From Mycolicibacterium elephantis DSM 44368 (GTDB lineage Bacteria; Actinomycetota; Actinomycetes; Mycobacteriales; Mycobacteriaceae), in assembly GCF_004014805.1 (NCBI RefSeq), contig NZ_ATDN01000021.1:31534-95533 (forward strand): a stretch of 64,000 bases of DNA, in the 5' to 3' direction. This document shows, piece by piece, positions 46,382-55,400 of this stretch. Below the pieces are notes generated by a model, which searched no databases, was not told the origin of the DNA, and saw nothing but the letters and a program-made list of their open reading frames with translations. Within the stretch, counting starts at the first letter, position 1; each line of letters begins with the position of its first letter. Both the position numbers and the translations under genes were made by a program.

Positions 46382-46874
46382 GAGCGGAAATCCAGCTCGT
46401 GGTGAAGCGCAGCACCTCGGGGATGCTGTTGGCCAGGCTGCTGCCGATGACCTTCTCGAGTTGGCCTCCCGCAAAAGGAATCTTGACGTCGACCCTTACC
46501 GCGGAGCGCAGTTGAGAAGCGGTGCCTGCCGGCGCCAGCAGGTTCTCGGCGCGGCTCGATCCCAGCCCGCCCGACGCCGAAGCTTCAGCCACCCCACTGA
46601 CCCTGCCGTCACCGACCGTTCGCCAGGTTTCGCGGTACTGGAGCTTCAGATCTCCGGGCAGCACCCTGGCAACGGCCGCCGGCAGCACCTGGCGACCGAG
46701 GTGCTGGGTGATGCGCACGTCGACCACGCCGTCCTCGTCGACGAGCAGCGACTCCAGTGCGGAGCCGGCGCCGTCGGCCAGGCGGGCCTGCCAGTAGTCC
46801 TCGCGGCCGAACGCAGCATGGATTTGCTCAACGCTGACAGGTGATTCGGTCACGATGTCGAAGGAATGCGACAT
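46374..46874 (-). CDS. DUF2505 family protein
   Basis: A 166-residue protein starting MSHSFDIVTESPVSVEQIHAAF and containing DYWQARLADGAGSALESLLVDEDG. The layout matches the actinobacterial DUF2505 family, which has a START/SRPBCC-like hydrophobic-ligand fold. No signal peptide or membrane segment is present. No activity is known for this family; lipid binding is only a fold-based guess. It overlaps the following methyltransferase gene by eight bases and is divergent from the plus-strand methyltransferase gene, so its upstream region is shared. Confidence 0.75.
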   Translation of the reverse strand: MSHSFDIVTESPVSVEQIHAAFGREDYWQARLADGAGSALESLLVDEDGVVDVRITQHLGRQVLPAAVARVLPGDLKLQYRETWRTVGDGRVSGVAEASASGGLGSSRAENLLAPAGTASQLRSAVRVDVKIPFAGGQLEKVIGSSLANSIPEVLRFTTSWISAHA

Positions 46875-46973
46875 AGCAGACCATTCTTACCGCAGCCCAG
46901 ACGGGCGCGGACAGTTTTCAGCCTGCGGATTTACCCCCTTGTCAATATTTTGCTTTGTGGGCAGTATCGTCGC

Positions 46974-47732
46974 GTGGGCTTCAACAGCGGGCTGGTGACG
47001 TTCGTGGACGCGCTGCCCGGTATGAACCGAATCAGGGCTGTGCAAAGGGCACTCGCGATGCGGTCGGAGCCCGTGTATCTGGAAATCGGTGTGTCGCGAG
47101 GACAGGCGTTCCAGCGGATCAGCGCCGATGTGAAGATCGCGGTTGACCCGGCCTTCAAGCTCACCGACCGTGTCCGCGAACGCGCGGACGCCAAGGCGAG
47201 GATCACCCGCTACTTCGAGACCACCAGCGACGCCTTCTTTGCCAACGAAAAGACCCTTCTCGAACAGCATCCCGTCGACGTCGCCCTGATCGACGGCCTC
47301 CACACCTACGAGCAAGTGGTCCGAGACGTCGAGAACACCGTGCGCTACCTCAAGGACGACGGCGTCATCTTCCTGCACGACTGCAACCCGCCGTTCGAGC
47401 TGGCCGGGCGCCGCGCGGAGTCCTGGGAGGAATTCATGGCGCAGCAGAAGGGGCCGCTGGTGATCGGCATCTGGAACGGCGACGTCTGGAAAGCGATCGT
47501 GCAGCTGCGCAGCACCCGACCGGATCTGATTGTCGGGGTGTTCAAGTGCGACCAGGGCGTCGGCTTCGTTCGGAAGGGCACTCCCGAATCGACGCTGTCC
47601 TACTCGGTGGACGAGGTCCGGGCGCTCACCTATGCGGACCTCAAGGCCGACCGCAAACGTCTGCTCAACCTGAAGCCACCTCGGTATCTGAACGAATTCC
47701 TCGCGGCCAGTGCGGCATCTCCGCCCAGGTAG
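46974..47732 (+). CDS. Class I SAM-dependent methyltransferase (Methyltransf_24-like)
   Basis: About 252 residues from the proposed GTG start (VGFNSGLVTFVDALPGM). The SAM-binding region is EPVYLEIGVSRGQAFQRI, followed by IAVDPAF, then DVALIDGLHTYEQVVRDVENTVRYLKDDGVIFLHDCNPP, which carries the His/Asp residues of metal-dependent sugar O-methyltransferases of this family. The open frame extends to 46866, but that part covers a likely promoter (TTGTCA and an AT-rich stretch at 46938-46955), so the later start is chosen. It precedes GT1 copy E by 72 bases on the same strand. A sugar or peptide hydroxyl is the probable acceptor. Confidence 0.78.
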   Translation: MGFNSGLVTFVDALPGMNRIRAVQRALAMRSEPVYLEIGVSRGQAFQRISADVKIAVDPAFKLTDRVRERADAKARITRYFETTSDAFFANEKTLLEQHPVDVALIDGLHTYEQVVRDVENTVRYLKDDGVIFLHDCNPPFELAGRRAESWEEFMAQQKGPLVIGIWNGDVWKAIVQLRSTRPDLIVGVFKCDQGVGFVRKGTPESTLSYSVDEVRALTYADLKADRKRLLNLKPPRYLNEFLAASAASPPR

Positions 47733-47804
47733 CCGCAGTGCGGTGAATTGCGGTCGCCGCGACCGCAGGACCCCGATGCAAAGCGAAAGGCCAAACCGTC
47801 TGCG

Positions 47805-49073
47805 ATGAAATTTGTGCTGGCGACGTGGGGTAGTCGCGGCGATGTCGAACCCAACGCCGCGGTCGGACGCGAGCTGATGCGTCGGGGTCACGACGTGTGC
47901 ATCGCCGTGCCTCCCGACCTGGTCGGGTTCGCCGAGACGGCTGGGCTCCAGGCTGTCGGGTTCGGGCCCCACTCACGCTCCATCCTCGATTCCCATCGCG
48001 ACTTTTGGACCTGCTTCTTCGGTGCTCCCTGGAAGCTCCGAACGATGCTCAAGGCGCGGGTCGAAATCGGGGGACCGCTGTTGCGGGGTTGGCAGGACAT
48101 GAGCACGACCTTGAAATCGATGGCCGACGGTGCCGACCTGATCTTCACCGGCATCAACTTCGAGGACGCCGCCGCCAACGTCGCCGAGTACTACGACATT
48201 CCGCTGGCGACATTGCACTACTTTCCGCTGCGCCCCAACGGTCAGGTGCTGACCTTCCTGCCGGCGAAAGTAGGCAGGGCCGCAGTGGCCGCATTCTGGT
48301 GGTTGTCCTGGCGGGTGATGAAGACGGTCGAGCACACACAACGTCGCGAACTAGGCCTGCCGAAGGTGAAAGGGTCCGCGCCGCAGCGGATCACCGAACG
48401 TGGCTCGCTGGAAATCCAGGCCTACGACGAAGCCTGCTTTCCCGGACTGTCAGCCGAATGGTCCGAATTCGGGGACCAGCGGCCTTTCGTCGGCACGCTG
48501 ACGTTGGAACTGGCGACCGAAGCCGACGAGGAAGTCGCGTCCTGGATCGCCGCGGGCACCCCTCCGATCTTCTTCGGGTTCGGCAGCATTCCGGTCGAGT
48601 CCCCGCGCGACACCCTCGCCATGATCGCGTCGACGTGTGCCCGGCTCGGCGAGCGAGCGTTGATCGGCGCCGCTGGGACGGACTTCACCGGCGCCCCGGA
48701 ATCCGATCACGTCAAGGTCGTGGGCACGCTGAACTACGCGACGGTCTTTCCGGCGTGCCGTGCGGTCGTGCACCACGGAGGCTCGAGCACCACGCCGATC
48801 GTCATGCGAGCCGGGGTTCCGCAGCTGATCCTCTACTGGGACATGGTGCACGCCATCTACGGGGCTGCCGTCAAACGTCTGAAGGTGGGCACCGCCCGGC
48901 GGTTCTCCACCGCCACCGAGGAATCGCTGGAGGCGGACCTGCGCACCATCCTCGCGCCGGATTACGTCGCTCGAGCCCGTGAGCTGGCCACTCGTATCAC
49001 CTCACCGGCGCAAAGCGCTGCTGCCGCCGCCGATCGTCTGGAGGAACTTGCTCGTAGCCGCTGCATTCGCTGA
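47805..49073 (+). CDS. GT1-family (UGT-type) glycosyltransferase, copy E
   Basis: A 422-residue GT-B enzyme beginning MKFVLATWGSRGDVEPNAAVG. Hinge segments are LEIQAYDEACFPGLSAEW and FFGFGSIPVESPRDTLAM. The donor motif is VHHGGSSTTPIVMRAGVPQ, in which the usual GSGT is GSST and the following AGLR is IVMR; this and YWDMVHAIYG set it apart from the other four copies and may mean a different donor. The start follows the family pattern; 19 further codons upstream in frame have no ribosome site. Its stop lies just three bases before the mbtH-like repeated region at 49076. Confidence 0.89.
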   Translation: MKFVLATWGSRGDVEPNAAVGRELMRRGHDVCIAVPPDLVGFAETAGLQAVGFGPHSRSILDSHRDFWTCFFGAPWKLRTMLKARVEIGGPLLRGWQDMSTTLKSMADGADLIFTGINFEDAAANVAEYYDIPLATLHYFPLRPNGQVLTFLPAKVGRAAVAAFWWLSWRVMKTVEHTQRRELGLPKVKGSAPQRITERGSLEIQAYDEACFPGLSAEWSEFGDQRPFVGTLTLELATEADEEVASWIAAGTPPIFFGFGSIPVESPRDTLAMIASTCARLGERALIGAAGTDFTGAPESDHVKVVGTLNYATVFPACRAVVHHGGSSTTPIVMRAGVPQLILYWDMVHAIYGAAVKRLKVGTARRFSTATEESLEADLRTILAPDYVARARELATRITSPAQSAAAAADRLEELARSRCIR

Positions 49074-49075
49074 AC

Positions 49076-49169
49076 GGTTCACAGCCAACTCCATGACAGG
49101 GTTCGCGCGGGCGAAGTATGGTTTACAAATTCTTACAGGAACGTCAATTAGTGAATCTGGAGAGCTTGG
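49076..49169 (+). repeat. Promoter-region repeat, copy A (upstream of PKS)
   Basis: This segment is clearly homologous to 61812-61906 in front of mbtH. Shared blocks in the same order are GGTTCAC, CCAACT, TGACAGGG, GAAGTATGGTTTACA (the B copy lacks one G here), CGTCAATTAG and TCTGGAGAG, followed by GGGTGA. Both copies have TTTACA, 18 bases, then AATTAG, which could be weak -35 and -10 elements. The conserved GGAGAG is a ribosome site placed for the GTG that follows. It is interpreted as a duplicated promoter now able to serve the PKS. Confidence 0.7.
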
Positions 49170-49320
49170 GTGAGGAATTACCCGTCTGACCACGGCCGCA
49201 GCCTGGGGTCACCAGTGCACGAAACCTCCAGATGAGAAGAGCGTCTGAGTTCGGAGATCGGATGGGGCTTGTCGACACCGCGCCGCCGCGGACGCACGCA
49301 CAGCTGGATTTATGCATTCA
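49170..49320 (+). pseudogene. Vestigial mbtH and NRPS 5' end upstream of PKS
   Basis: After the duplicated promoter, a GTG at 49170 (reading VRNYPSD...) stands where mbtH starts at 61907 (VSNNPFD...), but it meets a stop after 21 codons. From about 49235 the sequence matches the region spanning the mbtH end and NRPS start: AGCGT...GATCGGATGGGGCTT against AGCGT...GATCCGATGAGGCTT. An ATG at 49262 corresponds to the NRPS ATG at 62161, and MGLVDTAPPRTHAQLDL parallels MRLDEGARPLTRAQLDI. Homology then stops. Most of mbtH (about 200 bases) is missing. This is a decayed duplicate of the mbtH-NRPS junction, not a working gene. Confidence 0.68.
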
Positions 49321-49398
49321 AATCCCACGCCTCCAGGTTCCGCCCGGCCCGACCGGCGCCGAAAGCTTTCGAAATCCGCCCGTAGAGAGGACAGCCCC

Positions 49399-49494
49399 GT
49401 GACCACCATCGCAGACCTGATGGAGCGGGTACCGACGGCGATCGCCGAGGCCACTGACCGCGCACGCACGTTCGTCGGCGGTGATCGGAAATGA
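49399..49494 (+). CDS. 31-residue small ORF translationally coupled to the PKS
   Basis: A GTG at 49399 with GAGAGG ten bases upstream opens a 31-codon frame (VTTIADLMERVPTAIAEATDR...). Its TGA overlaps the PKS ATG by four bases (ATGA). The peptide is amphipathic and helical in appearance, with no signal sequence. It could be a leader whose translation couples ribosomes to the PKS start, a detached docking helix, or a remnant of the C- or N-terminus of a lost upstream gene. Nothing in it identifies a function. Confidence 0.45.
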   Translation: MTTIADLMERVPTAIAEATDRARTFVGGDRK

Positions 49495-52400
49495 CGGACC
49501 TTCAGCAACCGGCCACAGCGCACAACGAAGGCTTTGCCATCGTCGGCTACGCCCTGCGTGTTCCTGGCGCCGCCGACGCGGACGAATTCTGGGATGTGCT
49601 GCACGAAGGTCGGGATGCGGTATCGGAGGTACCTGCAGACCGGTGGGACGTCGACGAGTTCTATGACCCCGATCCCGATGCGCTCGGAAAGATCGTCACC
49701 CGGCGCGCAGGCTTCATCGACGACGCGACGGGCTTTGACGCGCCGTTCTTCGGGTTGTCCAAGCGGGAGACGATGCTCATCGACCCGCAGCATCGGCTGC
49801 TGCTGGAGACGGCGTGGCAGGCCGTAGAGCACTCCGGTACCGCGCCGTCGGATTTGGCGAACACCAAGACCGGCGTGTTCGTGGGGATCGGGACCCATGA
49901 CTACCTGCAGCTGATCTCGGAAGAAATCCCTTACGCCGAGATCGACTCGTATCAGGCGATCGGCTCGTCGGCGGCCGCGGGGGCGGGCCGGATCAGTTAC
50001 GGGATGGGGCTGCAGGGCCCGGCGGTCAGCGTCGACACGGCGTGCAGCTCGTCGCTGGTGGCAGTGCACCAGGCGTGTCAGGCGTTGCGCTTGGGGGAGT
50101 GCGATGTCGCGCTGGCCGGTGGCGTGAACGTATTGCTCAGCCCGAAGAGCGTGATGTCCTTCGCGCGCGCGAAGATGCTGGCTCCCGACGGCAAGTGCAA
50201 GACCTTCGACGCGTCCGCCGACGGTTATGTGCGCGGTGAGGGCTGCGGTGTCGTCGTCGTCAAGCGCCTCGCTGACGCGATCCGTGACGGTGACCGGATC
50301 CGGGCCGTCATCCGGGGCAGCGCGGTCAACCAGGACGGCGCCTCGGGTGGTTTGACAGTGCCCAACGGTGTTGCGCAACAACGGGTCATCAACGAAGCCC
50401 TGGCCAGCGCAGGCGTCTCCGCAGGCGATGTCGGATACCTGGAGGCGCACGGGACCGGGACCTCCCTCGGTGACCCGATCGAAGTGCAGGCCGCCGGTGC
50501 GGTGCTCGGCAACGGACGCGACCCCGACCATCCGCTGTTGATCGGCTCGGTGAAGACCAACATCGGGCACCTGGAGGCCGCCGCCGGGATCGCGGGCCTG
50601 ATCAAGGTGGTGCTGTCGCTCGAGCACGAGGAACTGCCCAAGCAACTGCACTTTCAGAAGCCGTCGCCGCACATCCCCTGGGATCGGCTCGCGGTGCGGG
50701 TGGTGGATGAGAACGTGCCGTGGCCGCGGGACGGACGCCCCCGTATCGCCGGAGTCAGCTCGTTCGGGTTCTCCGGGACCAACTCGCACGTCATCCTCGA
50801 GGAAGCCCCAGAGGTGGCGCGTCGGACCGTAGAGGTCACCCAGGCGCCGACCGACGACCGGCGCTTCACCGTGTTGCCGTTGTCGGCCCGTAGCCCGGCT
50901 GCCCTGGTGGAACTGGCACAGCGATACGGAAGCTGGCTGGCCGAGCATCCCGAGGCCCCTCTGGCAGACGTGTGTTTCAGCGCCGGGGTCACGCGATCGC
51001 ACTTCGAGCACCGCGCCGCCCTCGTGGTGAATTCGGTGGAGTCCGCCCGTGAAACCCTTCGCGCGCTGGCCGAAGACCGACCGGCGCCGGGACTGATCCG
51101 CGGCGAATGCAATGACAAGCCGAAGACTGCCTGGTTGTTCACCGGCCAGGGCAGCCAGTACGCGGGAATGGCTCGCGAGCTGTACGACACCGAGTCGGTA
51201 TTCGCCGATACGTTGAACCGGTGCACGGCAGCCGTCGCCGACGTACTCGAAAAGCCGTTGCTGGACGTCATTTTCGGCGACGGCCCCGAGGCCCAGGACA
51301 CCCTGCGGCAGACAAGCTATGCCCAGCCCGCATTGTTCGCGGTGGAGATGGGCCTGGCCCGCCTCTGGCAGTCGTGGGGCTTCGAACCGGATGTGGTGAT
51401 CGGGCACAGCGTCGGCCAGTACACGGCGGCCTGCGTCGCGGGGGTGTTCAGCCTCGAGGACGGAATGCTGCTGATGGCCGAGCGGGGCCGGTTGTTCGGC
51501 AGCCTGCCCGACGGTGGCCGGATGGTCGCGATCTTCGCCGCCGCCGAACGGGTGGAGAGCCTGACCGACGAGTTCCCGCGGTTGTCGGTCGCCGCCTACA
51601 ACGGCGCCAACACGGTGCTCTCCGGGCCAGCGCAGGATCTGGAGTCGGTGGTCACCCGCCTGGAGGCCGACGGTGTTCGTTGCGATTGGCTCGACACCAG
51701 CCACGCGTTCCACTCGGCGCTGCTGGATCCGGTCCTCGACGAGTTCGAAGCGTACGCGGACCGGTTCGAGTTCCGCCCGCCACGAAAGACGTTGATCTGC
51801 AACCGTACCGGCGCGGCCCTGGGCAGAAGCGCCAAACTGGACGGCGCCTACTGGCGGCGCCATGCCCGGCAGCCGGTCGAGTTCGCCAAGAGTGTGCGCA
51901 CCCTGGCCGATCTTCGCTGCTCGATGCTGCTGGAAATCGGCCCGCAGCCGGTGCTGACCGCCGCTGCCATGCGGGCCTGGCCGGACCCGGCGACCGCGCC
52001 GCGCGCGATCGCCTCGCTGCGCCGCAACATCGCCGACCACCGGCAGATCACCGAAGCCCTTGCCAACGCATACGTCGCGGGCCACCGACCCGACTTCGCG
52101 GCGCTGGCCGGGCCGGCGCGCAAGGTCGACCTGCCCACCTATCCGTTCCAGCACCGCCAGTACTGGTTCCGTGAGCAGCGGGTCCGGCCCACCCAGACGG
52201 TGGATGAGACCCAAGCCGCGCGCACCGAGACCGTCCGGCTTCTCGAGGACGGCCGGTTCGAGGAACTCGCTGCGCTGTTAGGCGGCGCCGACGGCGACCA
52301 GCAGGCCGTCGATATGCTGAAAAAGCTTGCCGCACAACATAACCAACAGCGCAAAGCGCTCTCGATCACGGACTCCCGCTACGAGATCCGCTGGGAGAAA

Positions 52401-55400
52401 GCCGCGGGCGGGGCGGCGCAGGCCGACAGCGGTACGGGTTCGTCCTGGCTGCTGGTCTGCGATGACCCCGATGCGGTCGCGCCATTGGCCGACGCGCTGA
52501 CCGCACGCGGGCACCGGTACCAGACCCTCGACCTGCCCATGTCCGACGCCGACGAGGAGCGGCTCGGGGCCACGTTGCGCGCCGCGGTCGCAGACGACGA
52601 GACGACACGCATCCTCAACCTCGCAGCACTGGATCCGCAGACCGCACCGTCGACGCAGTCGCTGTTGCGGATGCAACACCAGGTGCTGAGCGGGACGAGG
52701 CGACTGTTGCGTGCCGCCGCTGCGGCCGAGCTCCGCACCCCCATCTGGCTGATAACCCGTGGCGCACAACGCGCTGTCGGTGCGGATTCCGTGTCGCCCG
52801 CACAGTCCTCGGTGTGGGGCTTCGGTCGCGCCGCCTCGCTGGAACATCCACGGCTGTGGGGCGGTTTGGCGGATCTGTCGGCGACGGGCGCCTCGGACGG
52901 CAGCGACTGGTCGCTGCTGATCGACCATCTGCTGACGGCGCCTGCCGGTGAGGACCAGATCGCGCTTCGCGACCAGGCGGTCTATGTCCCGCGGCTGACC
53001 CGCCGCGCAGGGCAGCCGAGCGCGGCACCGCTGAAGCTGCGCGACGACGCGACCTATCTGGTGACCGGCGGGCTGGGCGCGATCGGGCTGGAGGTCGCCG
53101 GCTACCTAGCCGCGCACGGCGCGCGACACCTGGTGCTCACCAGCCGCCGCGCGCCCAGCGACAGCGCGCAGCAGCGCATCGACGCGATCCGCGAACAGTC
53201 CGGCTGTGAGATCCGGGTCATCGCCGCCGACGTGGCCAACCCGCACGACGTCACCCGCGTGCTGACCACGGTGCGGGCCGAACTGCCCGCGCTGGGCGGT
53301 GTCGTACACGCCGCAGGTGAGATCAGCACGACGCCGCTGCAGACCTTGGACGACGCCGAGATCGGTCGCGTGTTCGCCGGCAAGGTGTGGGGCGCTTGGA
53401 ATCTGAGCGAAGCGACAGCGGGCATGAAGCTCGACTTCTTCCTCAGCACCTCCTCGATCGCCGGGGTGTGGGGCGCCGGCGGCCAGACCGCGTACAGCGC
53501 CGCGAACGCCTTCCTCGACGGATTGGCCTGGCACCAGCGCGAGCGTGGTGTGCCGGGGATCAGCGTCAACTTCGGTCCCTGGTTGAACGCGGGGATGGCA
53601 GACGATGCCGCCCGCGCCGAATTGGACAAGCGGGGGGTCCGGCCGCTGACGCCCGCCGATGCGTTGGCGGGCATGGCCGAGCTCATGGGCTCGTCGAGCA
53701 AGGGCGCATCGCACGGCGTGGTGGCCAAGATCGACTGGGCCGGCTTCCTGCCGCTGTACCAGATGGCCGGCAAGCGAGCCTTCTTCGCCCAGTTGCAGCG
53801 CGAGGTCCCCGAGTCGGTGCCGGCCGCGTCGGACGGTGGCAGCACCCAGCTGGTCGAGCGGGTCACCGTCGCGCCGGCCGGTCAACGGAAGAAACTCGTC
53901 GTGGACTACCTGCGCGACGTGGTTGCCGACGTGACCCGCATCGACCCCGCCGAAATCCGCGACGAGGCCGGCTTCTTCGACGTCGGCATGGATTCGCTGA
54001 TGGCCGTTGAGCTTCGGCGCCGAGTCGAGCGGGCCGTGGGCAAGGGGTTGCCGTCAACCCTCGCGATGGACTATCCGCGCCTTGTCGACGTGGCGGACTT
54101 CTTGCTCAGCGACGTCCTCAACATCGACACACCGGCGCCCAGTGCCCCCGCACCGGTACAACCGGCCGCGGTCGCGCCGGCGCGCAGCGATGAACCGATC
54201 GCGATCGTCGCGGTCGCCTGCCGCTTCCCGGGTGCGCCCAACCCCGAGGCGTACTGGGAGTTGTTGTCGGGCGGCGTCGACGCGATCCGCGAGATTCCCG
54301 ACGACCGCTTCGACGTCGACGACTACTACGACCCGGACCCCGAGGCGCCGGGCAAGATCTACACCCGTTACGGCGGCTACCTGGACAGCGTCGACGGGTT
54401 CGATCCGGAGTTCTTCGGCATCTCCCCGCGCGAAGCGGTGTGGATGGATCCCCAGCAACGGTTGATGCTCGAAATCGCCTGGGAGGGGCTCGAACGCGCC
54501 GGCTACGCACCATCCTCGTTGCGGGGCACCCGAAGCGGCGTGTTCGTCGGGGTGGCCGCCAACGAGTACTCGCAGCTGTTGAACGCCAACTCGGTCGAGA
54601 CCATCGAAGCCCACTTCATCACCGGCAACGCGCTCAACGTGATCGCCGGCCGGGTCGCCTACGCACTGGGCCTCGAGGGTCCGGCGATGGCGGTGGACAC
54701 CGCGTGCAGCGCCTCGTTGGTGGCCGTGCATCAAGCCTGCCAGGCGTTGCACTCCGGAGACTGCGACATGGCGCTGGCCGGCGGGGTGAACGTCTTGGTC
54801 AGCCCGGCGTCCATCGTCGCGACCTCACGCGCGAGAATGCTGTCGGCCGACGGCCGATGCAAGACGTTCGACGCCGCGGCCAACGGTTACGCGCGCAGTG
54901 AGGGCTGCGGCGTGCTGGTGCTCAAGAGGCTCAGCGACGCGGAGCGCGACGGCGATCAGATCTGCGCGGTCATCCGGGGCAGCGCGGTCAATCAGGACGG
55001 TGCTTCCAGCGGTTTGACGGTGCCCAACGGCGGTGCGCAGCAACGGCTTATCGCCGCAACGCTGGCCCGCGCCGGTCTCGTCGGCGGAGATATCGACTAC
55101 CTCGAGGCCCACGGGACAGGCACCTCGCTCGGCGATCCGATCGAGGTGCAGGCCGCCGCGGCCGCCTACGGCATCGCCCGCGATACCGACCGGCCGCTTC
55201 TGATCGGGTCGGTGAAGACCAACGTCGGCCACCTCGAGTCGGCAGCCGGTATCGCCGGCCTGATCAAGGTCGTGTTGTCCCTGCAGCACGGAATGCTGCC
55301 GCAGAACCTGCACTTCCAGAACCCGTCACCGAACATCCCGTGGGACTCGCTGCCGGTACGGGTGGTGGACAAGGCGATTCCTTGGCAGGCCAACGGCCGT

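Noticed and set aside
46866..46973. Longer N-terminus for the plus-strand methyltransferase at 46974
   Set aside because: The extension overlaps the divergent DUF2505 start and a likely promoter, and it is not family-like.
49209..52214. 1,001-codon minus-strand open frame across the first KS and AT
   Set aside because: Shadow of the PKS frame; no recognisable domain.
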